64,000 nt of DNA. It comes from Natronomonas marina. GTDB lineage: Archaea > Halobacteriota > Halobacteria > Halobacteriales > Haloarculaceae. This document shows positions 1-8,324 of the stretch, piece by piece (the first letter of the stretch is position 1; every line of letters starts with the position of its first letter). Location: contig NZ_CP101154.1 in NCBI RefSeq assembly GCF_024298905.1, positions 1,984,001 to 2,048,000 on the forward strand, read 5' to 3'. The position numbers were made by a program, and so were the translations under genes. Below the pieces are notes generated by a model. The model had not been told where the DNA came from. It searched no databases and was given only the letters and a program-made list of their open reading frames with translations.

Positions 1-186
1 CCGGTCCTCGCCAGTTCCCGGCGCCCGTTCGCCGGACTCCTGTCTCGGGACGTACTCGGAGGCCGACTCGCCCTCGCTCGCAGAGGCGGCCCGATAGAGG
101 TACGCCGCCACCGCTACGTGCAGGAGGACGAACAGGGTCGCCGCGGCACCCAGCCAGAGCAGCCCCTCCATGTGTCGTGTGAACAT
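1..186 (-). CDS. Small membrane protein, 3' part beyond window edge
   Basis: An open frame runs from an ATG at 186 to the window edge without a stop (62 codons seen). It begins MFTRHMEG, then has one hydrophobic segment (about residues 8-27, rich in L, A and V) and an acidic, Ser/Glu-rich tail. A second in-frame ATG at residue 6 is an equally good start. The single N-terminal membrane anchor followed by a soluble acidic tail is common among small haloarchaeal membrane proteins. I recognise no family. It is divergent from nothing nearby and lies 38 bases downstream of the zincin gene on the same strand, so the two may be co-transcribed. Confidence 0.6.
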   Translation of the reverse strand, partial: MFTRHMEGLLWLGAAATLFVLLHVAVAAYLYRAASASEGESASEYVPRQESGERAPGTGEDR

Positions 187-224
187 ACGGGACGACGACA
201 CTTAGAGGTTCCCCGGGTTCGGGG

Positions 225-1181
225 CTACGCCGAGCGGGGGCCGACCCGGGCGAGCCAGGCGTCGGGGTCGTCGAGTTCCTCGTCGGTCGGGAGGTTGCCG
301 GGGGCGTCCCAGACGACGGCGGCGCCGGCGACGCCGCGGGCCTCGGCGACGGCGTCGAAGAACGCCTTCCCTCGCTCGTACTGCCGGCGCTTCCTGCCCA
401 GTCCGAGCAGTCGACGCAGAAGCATCGAGATGGGGCCGGCGCTGCCGCGTCGTGCGTCGAGCTTCTCCCGGAGGTCGGCGTACTCCCGGTCGAAAGCCCG
501 GTCCATGACGAGCTCGGCGTACCCCTCGACCGCGGTCATCGTGACGTCGAGTTCGCCGAGCGCCTCCCGGTCGACGTTGCCGTCGGCCAGCTCGGAGACG
601 GCCTCCCTGACGGCCGTCTCGAGTCGGTCGGAGAGCCACGGTGCGGCCCCGAACTCGGCGGCGTGGGCGACCTCGTGGAAGGCGATCCAGCGCCGGAACC
701 GATTGCGGTCGACGTCGAGCGCCGCCGCGACCGTCTCGATGTTCGGGTGGACGAAGTAGAGCCCGTGGTCGCCGTCGCTCAACAACAGCGGGTCGTACTG
801 CCCGAGGACGTTGTTTGCGAGGAAACCGAGCGTGACCGCCATCGATCCGGTGTTGGCCGACCGGGCCAGCGAGGGCGCGAGAACCGTCCGCTCCTCCAGC
901 GGCGCGAGCAGGCGCTCGAAGGTCACGAGATTGGCGTCGATCCAGTGGTGGCGGTTCTGGACCTGCACGTTCTCGGGGAGGTCGAACTCGAGGCCAGCGG
1001 TCTCGCGGATGGCGTCGCGGGCGTCCCCGACGTCGTCGGCGTACCCGCGGCGTTCGGCCTCCGAGAGCGTCAGGTCGCCGGCGTCGGTCCCCTCCCTGGC
1101 GGCGGTGCCGACGGCGGCCCAGTCGACCGGCCCGTCCCCCTCGGAGTCGGCGACGGCGCGGACGGCGCGATAGAGACTCAC
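225..1181 (-). CDS. Zinc-dependent metalloprotease-like protein (F420-associated zincin family)
   Basis: This 318-residue soluble protein carries a zincin signature HEVAH (sequence AFHEVAHAAEFGAAPWL, roughly residues 168-184) inside a helical domain. The pattern of a conserved helical N-terminal part followed by FHExxHxxxF and W-L matches the DUF2342/TIGR03883-type putative zinc hydrolases that were named because they co-occur with coenzyme F420 biosynthesis. Function is unproven in that family; the two histidines and the glutamate are expected to bind zinc and activate water. The start used is a GTG at 1181. No F420 biosynthesis gene is visible nearby, so the link to F420 is by family only. 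Confidence 0.8.
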   Translation of the reverse strand: MSLYRAVRAVADSEGDGPVDWAAVGTAAREGTDAGDLTLSEAERRGYADDVGDARDAIRETAGLEFDLPENVQVQNRHHWIDANLVTFERLLAPLEERTVLAPSLARSANTGSMAVTLGFLANNVLGQYDPLLLSDGDHGLYFVHPNIETVAAALDVDRNRFRRWIAFHEVAHAAEFGAAPWLSDRLETAVREAVSELADGNVDREALGELDVTMTAVEGYAELVMDRAFDREYADLREKLDARRGSAGPISMLLRRLLGLGRKRRQYERGKAFFDAVAEARGVAGAAVVWDAPGNLPTDEELDDPDAWLARVGPRSA

Positions 1182-1271
1182 GGTTGTGGTAGCCAGTGCC
1201 GGGACAAAGGGCTTCCGGGAGCGCGCTGGCGGCGGATCGGGCTCCGTCCGACTGTCGACGGCCGTCGATAG

Positions 1272-1532
1272 CTACACCTCGACGTCGAACTCCTCGTCGA
1301 ACTCCTCATCATCGTCGTCGAGGAACCGCCGCTTTGCGACGTAGGCGACGGCGACCAGAAAGACGAGACCGACGACGGCCGCAAGCGCCGCCCCCGTCTT
1401 CGAGCCGTCCTCGCGGTCGGGGATCTCCTCGCCGGCCTCGACGTCCTTCTCGCCGAACTCGTACGGCGCACTCGCGGTGGCGGTGAAGTCCGAGTCGTCG
1501 ACGTGGATCTCCAGGAAAGTGAACTTGACCAT
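1272..1532 (-). CDS. Small membrane-anchored acidic protein
   Basis: The gene encodes 86 residues: an N-terminal beta-rich segment of about 45 residues (MVKFTFLEIHVDDSDF...), one transmembrane helix at about residues 46-66, two positive residues (KRR) and a very acidic tail (DDDDEEFDEEF). The topology suggests a short extracytoplasmic domain with the acidic tail inside, because positive residues follow the helix. A TATA-like element lies about 24 bases upstream of the ATG, so the mRNA is probably leaderless. I do not recognise a named family; it reads as a conserved haloarchaeal hypothetical protein. Confidence 0.7.
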   Translation of the reverse strand: MVKFTFLEIHVDDSDFTATASAPYEFGEKDVEAGEEIPDREDGSKTGAALAAVVGLVFLVAVAYVAKRRFLDDDDEEFDEEFDVEV

Positions 1533-1552
1533 GCTCGACGTTGGAGTCTCGC

Positions 1553-1561
1553 GTACTTATT
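1553..1561 (-). promoter_or_regulatory. TATA box of the 86-residue membrane protein gene
   Basis: On the minus strand the sequence AATAAGTAC sits about 22-28 bases before the ATG at 1532. That spacing is what a leaderless haloarchaeal transcript would need. Confidence 0.45.
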
Positions 1562-1657
1562 GGTGACGAGGGGCCGCTACGACCGACCAACCGCAGGCGG
1601 TCCGATCCCACCTCGTAGCGCCCTCACCCGGCGGTATCGGGATAGTATGCCGGTGCG

Positions 1658-1663
1658 TTTATA
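1658..1663 (+). promoter_or_regulatory. TATA box of the LSm-eL37 operon
   Basis: TTTATA lies 25 bases before the ATG of the LSm gene. This spacing places the transcription start at or next to the start codon, implying a leaderless mRNA. Confidence 0.6.
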
Positions 1664-1687
1664 CTGCCGGCGCGTGCGGTCACTCGT

Positions 1688-1873
1688 ATGACAGACCGAC
1701 CCCTCGACGTCCTCGAAGCCACGCTGGGTTCGGAAGTGAACGTCACCCTCAAGGGCGGCGAGATGTACGACGGCGTCCTCGCCGGCTACGACCAGCACAT
1801 GAACCTCGTCCTCGAGGAAGGCGACAACGTAACCATTATCCGCGGCGATAACGTCGTCTCGATACAACCATGA
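1688..1873 (+). CDS. Sm-like archaeal protein (LSm, SmAP)
   Basis: This 61-residue protein is a complete Sm fold: Sm1 motif region around [25 protein letters not shown] (residues 19-43) and Sm2 motif [10 protein letters not shown] (residues 50-59). Archaeal SmAPs form heptameric rings that bind U-rich RNA and act in RNA metabolism. The stop overlaps the start of the eL37 gene by four bases (ATGA at 1870-1873), the conserved archaeal arrangement of an LSm gene followed by rpl37e, which indicates translational coupling. The length is normal for a haloarchaeal SmAP. Confidence 0.95.
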   Translation: MTDRPLDVLEATLGSEVNVTLKGGEMYDGVLAGYDQHMNLVLEEGDNVTIIRGDNVVSIQP

Positions 1874-2043
1874 CCGGAGCAGGGACCCCGAGCCAGGGCA
1901 AGAAGAACAAGACGACACACGTCAAGTGCCGTCGCTGCGGCGAGAAGTCCTACCACTCCAAGAAGAAGGTCTGTGCCTCCTGTGGCTTCGGCAAGACCGC
2001 AAAGCGCCGCGACTACGAGTGGCAGTCCAAGCAGAACGAGTAG
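1870..2043 (+). CDS. rpl37e: 50S ribosomal protein eL37
   Basis: A 57-residue basic protein with a zinc ribbon: [10 protein letters not shown] followed by CASCGFG supplies the four cysteines. It begins [20 protein letters not shown] and ends [14 protein letters not shown], the standard L37e pattern. It is a component of the large ribosomal subunit found in archaea and eukaryotes. Its ATG overlaps the stop codon of the LSm gene, so the two are one transcriptional and translational unit. Confidence 0.97.
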   Translation: MTGAGTPSQGKKNKTTHVKCRRCGEKSYHSKKKVCASCGFGKTAKRRDYEWQSKQNE

Positions 2044-2188
2044 CCGCCGCGTTTCTCCCGATTTCCGCCGACCGGACAGCGACCGCTGGCGGCCGTCGAC
2101 CGGGGACCTCCGGTCCGGGTCGCCGGCCGGGATCGAACGACTCTCGACGCCGGCAGCGACGAGCGGCCGACCCGAGCGCGTTCGCCGA

Positions 2189-2210
2189 TATATGCACTAT
2201 CATGCATATA
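2189..2210. promoter_or_regulatory. Perfect palindrome upstream of purF (candidate operator)
   Basis: TATATGCA and TGCATATA form a perfect 8-base inverted repeat around a 6-base spacer (CTATCA). It lies in an AT-rich patch about 40 bases upstream of the presumed purF TATA element at 2250-2257. The symmetric, AT-rich arms and position suggest binding of a dimeric regulator; which one is unknown. Confidence 0.45.
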
Positions 2211-2249
2211 CACAGTCTTGTCGTCCCCGCCAACACGCACGATGGAGTG

Positions 2250-2257
2250 AATTTTTA
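2250..2257 (+). promoter_or_regulatory. TATA-like element of purF
   Basis: AATTTTTA is centred about 28 bases before the chosen purF ATG at 2282. It supports that start and a leaderless or very short leader. Confidence 0.45.
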
Positions 2258-2281
2258 CCCCTGCGCGACGGAGCCCCATCC

Positions 2282-3754
2282 ATGCCAGATGGGCGGCACC
2301 CGGAGGGGCCGACGGAGAAGTGCGGCGTCGTCGGCGTTTCGCTCGACGGTCGGGCGGCGGCACGACCGTTGTACTACTCGCTGTACGCGCTCCAGCACCG
2401 CGGCCAGGAGTCGGCGGGCATCGTCACCCACGACGGCTTCCAGCAGCACAGCCACGTCGAGATGGGGCTGGTCGGCGACGCCTTCGAGCCCGACGACATC
2501 GAGTCGCTGAACGGCTCCAACGGCATCGGCCACGTCCGCTACCCGACCGCCGGGAGCGTCGACTCCTGCTGTGCACAGCCGTTCTCCGTCTCGTTCAAGT
2601 CCGGGTCGCTCGGGCTGAGCCACAACGGCAACCTCGTCAACACCGACGAGGTGCGCGAGGAACTGGCCGCGAAGGGCCACGCATTCACCAGCGACGGCGA
2701 CACGGAGGTCATCGCCCACGACCTCGCGCGCAACCTGCTGGAGTCCGACCTCGTCCGCGCCGTCAAGCGGACGATGGGGCGCATCCACGGCTCGTACTCG
2801 CTGACCATCACCCACGACGACACCGTCCTCGGGGTCCGGGACCCGCAGGGCAACCGCCCGCTCTGTATCGGGAAACTGGAGGACGGCTACATGCTCGCCT
2901 CCGAGTCGGCCGCCATCGACGTCCTCAACGGCGAACTCGTCCGCGACGTGAACCCCGGCGAACTCGTCGTCCTCCAGCCGGACGGCGAGGGCTTCGACAC
3001 CTACCAGCTCGTCGACACCGACAACAGCGCCCACTGCTTCTTCGAACACGTCTACTTCGCCCGGCCCGACTCCCGCATCGACGGCAACCTCGTCTACGAC
3101 GTCCGGCGCGAACTCGGGCGGAAGCTCTGGGAGGAAAGCGGCGTCGACACCGACGTCGTCCTCCCGGTGCCGGACTCCGGGCGCGCGTTCGCCTCCGGCT
3201 ACGCCGACGCCGCCGCCGAGGACGGCGCCGACGTCGAGTTCGCCGAGGGCCTGATGAAGAACCGCTACGTCGGCCGCACGTTCATCATGCCCACCCAGGA
3301 CGCCCGCGAGCGGGCCGTTCGGCTGAAGCTCAACCCCATCAAGGACGTCGTCCAGGGCCGGACCGTCACCGTCATCGACGACTCCATCGTCCGCGGCACC
3401 ACCTCGACGCAACTCGTCCAGCTACTGCGGGACGTCGGCGCCGAGGAGGTCCACATGCGCATCGGCGCCCCGCCCATCGTCGCCCCCTGCTACATGGGCA
3501 TCGACATGGCCTCCCGCGAGGAGCTCATCGCCGCCGGCCGCGACGTCGGCGAGATACGCGAGGAGATCGAGGCCGACTCGCTTTCGTACCTCTCCATCGA
3601 CGCCGTCGCCGAGGCACTGGAGGAGTCCCGTGCGGACCTCTGTCTGGGCTGTGTGACCGGCGAGTACCCCTACGACATCGACGGCGAGGCGACCGACCGC
3701 GAGGTGGTCCGGCCCGACATCGACGGCGCACAGGCCGGCCTCGCCGACGACTGA
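2282..3754 (+). CDS. purF: Amidophosphoribosyltransferase PurF
   Basis: PurF makes 5-phosphoribosylamine from PRPP and glutamine, the first step of purine synthesis. The 490-residue protein has an N-terminal glutamine amidotransferase class-II domain whose nucleophile is Cys14 (EKCGVVGV), so a short propeptide would be removed, and a C-terminal phosphoribosyltransferase domain with the PRPP loop VTVIDDSIVRGTTS. Four further cysteines (AHCFFEH, APCYMG and LCLGC) match the [4Fe-4S]-binding set of the Bacillus-type enzyme. The frame stays open far upstream, but ATG 2282 fits the TATA element and the family N-terminus. It stands alone here and ends two bases from a convergent gene. A palindrome upstream may regulate it. 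Confidence 0.96.
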   Translation: MPDGRHPEGPTEKCGVVGVSLDGRAAARPLYYSLYALQHRGQESAGIVTHDGFQQHSHVEMGLVGDAFEPDDIESLNGSNGIGHVRYPTAGSVDSCCAQPFSVSFKSGSLGLSHNGNLVNTDEVREELAAKGHAFTSDGDTEVIAHDLARNLLESDLVRAVKRTMGRIHGSYSLTITHDDTVLGVRDPQGNRPLCIGKLEDGYMLASESAAIDVLNGELVRDVNPGELVVLQPDGEGFDTYQLVDTDNSAHCFFEHVYFARPDSRIDGNLVYDVRRELGRKLWEESGVDTDVVLPVPDSGRAFASGYADAAAEDGADVEFAEGLMKNRYVGRTFIMPTQDARERAVRLKLNPIKDVVQGRTVTVIDDSIVRGTTSTQLVQLLRDVGAEEVHMRIGAPPIVAPCYMGIDMASREELIAAGRDVGEIREEIEADSLSYLSIDAVAEALEESRADLCLGCVTGEYPYDIDGEATDREVVRPDIDGAQAGLADD

Positions 3755-3755
3755 C

Positions 3756-4268
3756 CTACACCAGCGGCCCTTCTCGCTCGCCGAGGTAGTCCAGCACCGA
3801 TCCCAGCCCGAAGCCGTAGGCGACGTGCCCGACCAGCGTCGCGGCGGCGTACAGCGGCAACTGGATTCCGGAGTAACCCGTGTAGAACGCCAGCACGAAT
3901 CCGGTCCAGAGAATGAACCCGTAGAAGACGCCCGCCTTGGCGAACGTGTCCCCGGGGAGGTACTGGCCCAGCGAGGCGAAGAGCAGCGGCCACGTCACCA
4001 TCCCGCCGAGCAGGAAGATGACGTAACCGATGGCGTTGGCGTAGGCCGGGGCCAGCGCCGCCAGACCGCTCATCTCCGCCAGGATGGTAAAGGAGGTGAG
4101 GTCGAACGCGCCGAGCGTCGAGGCCGCCATGAACACGAGCGTCATCAGTCCGGTCCCGACCGCGCCGCCGACGGCGCCGATGACCCCGTCGACGACGATG
4201 CCCGAAAGCGAGTTCGTGTCCCGCTCGTCGAGTTCCGACACGCCGACCGTCGCATCGTTCTCTGCCAT
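3756..4268 (-). CDS. Four-helix membrane protein, DUF6789-like
   Basis: The 170-residue protein has an acidic cytoplasmic N-terminus (about 25 residues) and four hydrophobic segments, at roughly residues 28-52, 75-100, 108-130 and 136-158. Small residues (G, A) are frequent in the first helix. The pattern resembles the haloarchaeal DUF6789 group of integral membrane proteins, whose function is not known. It is convergent with purF, with one base between the stop codons. Assignment to the domain family is from memory of the sequence pattern and is moderate. Confidence 0.75.
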   Translation of the reverse strand: MAENDATVGVSELDERDTNSLSGIVVDGVIGAVGGAVGTGLMTLVFMAASTLGAFDLTSFTILAEMSGLAALAPAYANAIGYVIFLLGGMVTWPLLFASLGQYLPGDTFAKAGVFYGFILWTGFVLAFYTGYSGIQLPLYAAATLVGHVAYGFGLGSVLDYLGEREGPLV

Positions 4269-4372
4269 ACGTTACCACAACGAAGGGGGGCCTCAAAAGA
4301 GTTGACGCCGCGAGCGCGAAACGAACCGCGAGGTCGGGACGTTTCGACCGGCACCCCGGCGCCGACGAGTCC

Positions 4373-4681
4373 TCACTCGGCGTCCGGCGTCGGCCGTCCG
4401 GCCGCCCCCGACTCGCTGGCCGGGGCCGTGCGCCCCTCGGCCGAGGCGACGGCCGCCTCGCCGGAGCGAACGACCTCGAAGTCCTCTCGCTCGAACCGGT
4501 CGGCGTGAACCATCTGCCCCGTCCGGAACGCTATCCAGTCGTCGTCGACGTCGGCGACCTCGAACCTGTACTCCTTGTTCAGTTTGCTCGTGTAGACGAC
4601 GGTGTCGCCCGCGCGGACGCTGTCCGCCGGGCGTCGTCGGTGCTGTGCTGCCGTCTCGTCGTCCGGTGGCTCTTCGAACAT
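4373..4681 (-). CDS. Small soluble haloarchaeal protein of unknown function
   Basis: A 102-residue acidic protein. The central part (SVRAGDTVVYTSKLNKEYRF... to about residue 72) looks like a small beta barrel; the last 30 residues (AVASAEGRTAPASESGAAG...) are low complexity and probably disordered. The codon bias is that of the neighbouring genes. No motif identifies a function. Confidence 0.6.
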   Translation of the reverse strand: MFEEPPDDETAAQHRRRPADSVRAGDTVVYTSKLNKEYRFEVADVDDDWIAFRTGQMVHADRFEREDFEVVRSGEAAVASAEGRTAPASESGAAGRPTPDAE

Positions 4682-4802
4682 GTCTTCGTCCCCGTAGCTG
4701 TCTCCCTGGACAACCGTCTCGGCCCACTCACCTCCCCCTGGTAGTAATGTGTCCGCTACTGGCGGTAGTGGATGCCTACCGACCCCGGCGGTTCGGCCGA
4801 AA

Positions 4803-4940
4803 TGGACCGCGAGTCCACTGGGACGGCACGGCCATCCAGTCGCAACGACGAGGGACTCCCTACCGGTCGTCCCTCGCCGCTCGCGGGTCGTTTCACTCCC
4901 CGCTCACCACAACGTGAGCCTCACTCGCGTTCGGCTCACG
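4803..4940. repeat. Three successive stem-loops in the 305-base gap before dna2
   Basis: The gap between 4682 and 4986 holds no convincing gene. It contains three inverted repeats: TGGAC/GTCCA at 4803-4817, CGAGGGAC/GTCCCTCG at 4849-4876 and CGTGAGCC/GGCTCACG at 4913-4940, the last two with 12-base loops. They lie downstream of the dna2 stop codon, so they may be terminator or 3' UTR structures. CTCGCG-rich sequence of this kind is frequent between haloarchaeal genes. Confidence 0.4.
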
Positions 4941-4986
4941 CCCCTCGCGGCTCCTCGCGTCGCCGCTCGCAATACCGAGACCCTCG

Positions 4987-7653
4987 CTATCGCTCGGGCC
5001 TCGCTGCCCACTCCAGCATCCGCTCGTAGAACGGCACGCTGCGGAGCGCACCCTCGTCGCCGACCAGCGCGAGCGCCCGCTTGGCCCTCGTCAGCGCGAC
5101 GTTGACCCGGCGGTGGTCCTCGAAGATCGGACTATCGAGGTCCCCGGTGGCCACGAAGGAGACGACGATAACCTCCTTGGCGGAGCCCTGGAAGCGGTCG
5201 ACGGTGTCGACGGCCACGTCCGGCAGCCGGCGGGAGATTTCGGCCACCTGTGCCCGGAACGGCGCGATGACGCCGATGTCGTCGGCGTCGACGCCGGCCT
5301 CGCGGTAGGCCGCGACGATCTCGGCGACCCGGTCGGCTTCCGCCGGATTGGAGTTGCCCGTCGCCGTCCCGTCCGGGTCGACGAAGGAGACGGGGTCACG
5401 GAGCTCCGGCGGCAGGACGTCGGCGTCGACGCCCGGCAGGTCCGCGAGCCGCCGGGCCGCAACCTCCCCGGAGGCCGGCCGCAACGCCCCGTCGTAGAAC
5501 TCCCGGCTGGAGAAGTACTGGACCCGCTGGCTCATCCGGTACTGTCGGTCGAGCATCACGCCCGCGTCGGGATAGGTCTCGATGAGCCGCTCGAACAGCG
5601 ACTCTTGGAGGTCGTTCTCGGCGCGAACCACGGGCGGCAACTGCTCGTGGTCGCCGACGAGGACGAACCGGTCGGCGAGGTTCGCCGCGAGGAAGGTCCC
5701 CGGCTCGGTCAGTTGGCCGGCCTCGTCGACGACGGCGACATCGAACGACTGGGCCTTCAGCGCCCGCGACCCGCAGGCGGCGGTCGTCGCCGCAATCACC
5801 CGCGCCTCCCGGAGCGCGCCGGCCCGCTCCTCGGGGTCGCCCGACCGCTCCAGGCGGTACTCCTGCATGTCCTCGCGGACGCCGGACTCCGAACCCCACC
5901 GGACGACGTCGGTGAAGCCCTGCTCTTCGAGAGCTTCGATGGCGTTGTCGACCGCGCGGTTCGTGAACGCCGACAGCAGGACCCGCTCGCCGTCTTCGAC
6001 CAGCGCCCGGACCGTCCGGGCCAGCGTGTAGGTCTTGCCCGTCCCCGGCGGCCCGTGGACCAGTGCGAAGTCCTCGGCGGTGACGGCGCGGTTGACCGCC
6101 TCGTTCTGGGCGGCGTTGTTGTCGATGTAGGTCCGCTCGTCGCCGTCGAAGGCGGGGTCGCGCCGCCCGAAGAGGACGTCCTTCCGGTCGGGGTCGCCCC
6201 GCAGGACGGCGTCGTGCAGCCCCGAGAGCCGGCGGTCGACGCCGATTTCGGACGGGTAGACGTCGACCCGCCGGAGGTCCAGCGGCTCGTCGGCGACCAC
6301 GACCACCTCCTCGCCGAGCGACTCGACGGTGGCGAGTTCGGCCGTCCCGCGGGTCGGGTGGCCGTCGCTGGCCAGCACGCGGTCGCCCTCGCGTATCTTC
6401 GAGACGGCGTCGCTCGTTCGGCGGGCCGACAGCCGCCAGCGACCGCCGGAGACGCCCTCCCGGCCGAGCGGTTCGAGGTCGATCAGCGCGCGGTCGTCGT
6501 CGGCCCGCTCCGCCGCGGACTGCTCCCACAGTTTCCGGTACTCGGCGTGGACCTCGCGGCGCTCGGCCTCGATGGCGCGGTAGAACCGCTCGAAGTAGGC
6601 CCGTTCCTCGTCCGGCAGGGGCTCGCCGATTTGCCCCGCCTTCGACTCCTGGTCGAGGCGGCCGGCGACGACCATGCAGGTGTCCTGCTCGAAGCAGTAC
6701 TCGCACTTGGCGTCCGCCTCGTAGCCGGTCGGGACCGTCAGGTCGTACTCGGCGGCCGCTATCTCGTTGCGCTGCCGGAGGACGAACTGCAGAAAGCCCG
6801 GACCGATGGAGAAGTCCTTGGCCGGCGAGAGGTCGCCCGAGGCCTCGCTCCTGTCCAGGGCCGTGTTCTTCGTGTACAGCAGCGTCCCCGTGTCCGGCGC
6901 CTCGGCGACGTCGTCGGCCAGGAGGAGCGCGTAGCAGGCCGCCTGGACCTTGTCCTGGAATCGGGGGTCCCGGCTCGTGTTCTTGCCGGTCTTGAGTTCG
7001 ACTGGCGTCCCCCGGCGGACGGCGTCGGCCCGACCCTTGATGCCGAACCGCTCGGAGAGGAGCGTCTGCTCGGAGCGCCAGGAGTCGGTCTCGCCGAGGG
7101 CGCCCTGCTGGAGCCACCCCTGGATTGCGGCGGCGTTCTGTCTGACGTCCTCGGCGACGGCGTCGGCCGTCTCGCCCAGGAGTCCGATGTCGAGTGCGGC
7201 CTCCGCGACCCGCTCGTCGATGCTCTGCGCGAGGTCCCGGCCCCGCAGCAGGTCGTCGAACACCTCGTGGACGACCGTCCCCTTGACGACGGGGTACTTC
7301 AGCGGGACGCCCGAGAGCTTGTTCAGGTAGTAGATTCGGGGACACTGTACCCACCCGCGGATGTCGGTCACGTCGACGAGGAAGTCCGGTTCGACGACGA
7401 CGGCCGACTCGCCCGTGGTCGCGTACTGCGTCTCGCCGCGGAACTCCCCTTTCTCGACGTCGGTGACCAGCAGTTCCATCCCGGCTTCGAGCAGGTCGGC
7501 CGTCTCGGTCCACTTGCCCCACAGCGTCACCTGGACGGGGTCGCCCGCGCCACGCTCCGGCCGGACGAGCACCTCCGCCAGTTCCGAAGTGCCGCGGCTC
7601 GTCTCGACGGTTCGGGCGTCACGAGCCTCGACGACGGGGCCCCGTACGTTCAC
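4987..7653 (-). CDS. dna2: Dna2-like nuclease/superfamily 1 helicase
   Basis: An 888-residue protein combining an OB-like N-terminal region, a Cas4/RecB-type nuclease with an iron-sulfur cluster, and an SF1B helicase. Numbered from the chosen start: Cys104 (VQCPRIYYL), the nuclease ELKTGK at 219-222, Cys317, Cys320 and Cys326 (CEYCFEQDTC) to complete a 4Fe-4S site, then Walker A GPPGTGKT at about 534-541, Walker B DEAGQ, GDHEQLPPV, QYRMS and RFQGSAKEVI. It would process 5' flaps and resected ends in replication and repair. The frame extends to 7758, but that leaves nine bases to the divergent gene, so the GTG at 7653, where the conserved VNVRGPVVEA begins, is preferred. An end at 4987 is certain. 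Confidence 0.9.
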   Translation of the reverse strand: MNVRGPVVEARDARTVETSRGTSELAEVLVRPERGAGDPVQVTLWGKWTETADLLEAGMELLVTDVEKGEFRGETQYATTGESAVVVEPDFLVDVTDIRGWVQCPRIYYLNKLSGVPLKYPVVKGTVVHEVFDDLLRGRDLAQSIDERVAEAALDIGLLGETADAVAEDVRQNAAAIQGWLQQGALGETDSWRSEQTLLSERFGIKGRADAVRRGTPVELKTGKNTSRDPRFQDKVQAACYALLLADDVAEAPDTGTLLYTKNTALDRSEASGDLSPAKDFSIGPGFLQFVLRQRNEIAAAEYDLTVPTGYEADAKCEYCFEQDTCMVVAGRLDQESKAGQIGEPLPDEERAYFERFYRAIEAERREVHAEYRKLWEQSAAERADDDRALIDLEPLGREGVSGGRWRLSARRTSDAVSKIREGDRVLASDGHPTRGTAELATVESLGEEVVVVADEPLDLRRVDVYPSEIGVDRRLSGLHDAVLRGDPDRKDVLFGRRDPAFDGDERTYIDNNAAQNEAVNRAVTAEDFALVHGPPGTGKTYTLARTVRALVEDGERVLLSAFTNRAVDNAIEALEEQGFTDVVRWGSESGVREDMQEYRLERSGDPEERAGALREARVIAATTAACGSRALKAQSFDVAVVDEAGQLTEPGTFLAANLADRFVLVGDHEQLPPVVRAENDLQESLFERLIETYPDAGVMLDRQYRMSQRVQYFSSREFYDGALRPASGEVAARRLADLPGVDADVLPPELRDPVSFVDPDGTATGNSNPAEADRVAEIVAAYREAGVDADDIGVIAPFRAQVAEISRRLPDVAVDTVDRFQGSAKEVIVVSFVATGDLDSPIFEDHRRVNVALTRAKRALALVGDEGALRSVPFYERMLEWAARPER

Positions 7654-7767
7654 GTCACCTACCAGCGCCCTCGCCGGAAAAACGCTATCGGTCGGACCGT
7701 CGTTCGACGTCCCCGCCCGGTCGCGGAAGCCGACAGGTTCATTCCGGTCACGGACCACGGTACGGGT

Positions 7768-8319
7768 ATGCGCGTCCGCGACTGGCAGGACATCCTCGAA
7801 GACGTCGTCGAATCAGGCGCCGACGCCGGCGACTGGCGTGCCGTCGCCGGCGACCGGCGGGGCGGCCCCGGCGAGGACATGTACCTCGGCCACCCCTCCG
7901 GCGGCGTCTTTCAGCTGAAGACCTTCGCCAAGAACCCCTACGAGGTCCGGGGCGTCGGCTCCCGGGTCGCCCGGAAGGTCGACGAGGACCTCGAACCGCT
8001 GTTCCCGGCCGAAGAGGCCGGCGGTCGATTCGGCGTCAACGACGGCGTCGACGACGAAAGCGACGCCGAGAAGAAGGCCAAGAACCTCGAAACCGTTCTG
8101 GAGACCCACGCCGACGCGCCGACGACGCCGGACGCCCTCTTCGAGGACGTGATGGACGCTCTTGACAGCCCCGCCTTCGGTCCCATGGAGTACGACATGT
8201 ACGACCGGCCCGACGAACTCGACGACCTCTCGGACACCTTCGAGGAGGCCGAGGAGCTACTGTCGAAGGAACTGGACGACCTCGTCGAGGACAGCGACGT
8301 CGGCCGGGGCTTTCACTGA
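7768..8319 (+). CDS. Conserved haloarchaeal protein of unknown function
   Basis: The 183-residue soluble, very acidic protein starts MRVRDWQDILEDVVESG. The N-terminal 90 residues contain a conserved-looking GEDMYLGHPSGGVFQLKTFAKNP core with a GVGSRVARKV turn; the rest is helical and acidic. I see no catalytic motif or membrane segment. It is divergent from dna2 with about 115 bases to the preferred dna2 start, and convergent with the broken membrane-protein gene that follows. It looks like a full-length conserved hypothetical gene. Confidence 0.75.
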   Translation: MRVRDWQDILEDVVESGADAGDWRAVAGDRRGGPGEDMYLGHPSGGVFQLKTFAKNPYEVRGVGSRVARKVDEDLEPLFPAEEAGGRFGVNDGVDDESDAEKKAKNLETVLETHADAPTTPDALFEDVMDALDSPAFGPMEYDMYDRPDELDDLSDTFEEAEELLSKELDDLVEDSDVGRGFH

Positions 8320-8324
8320 GGCGC

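Noticed and set aside
2255-3412. Long minus-strand open frame opposite purF (385 codons)
   Set aside because: It mirrors the codon pattern of purF in the opposite strand, is poor in halophile-like start context, and a complete conserved gene occupies the other strand.
5396-7522. Second long frame on the same strand as dna2 and a long plus-strand frame over dna2
   Set aside because: Products are Arg/Gly/Pro-rich with no acidic bias, as expected of shifted frames in GC-rich genes, while the dna2 frame holds all family motifs.
7654-7758. Longer dna2 start at 7758
   Set aside because: Only nine bases would separate it from the divergent gene, leaving no room for either promoter; conserved sequence starts near 7653.
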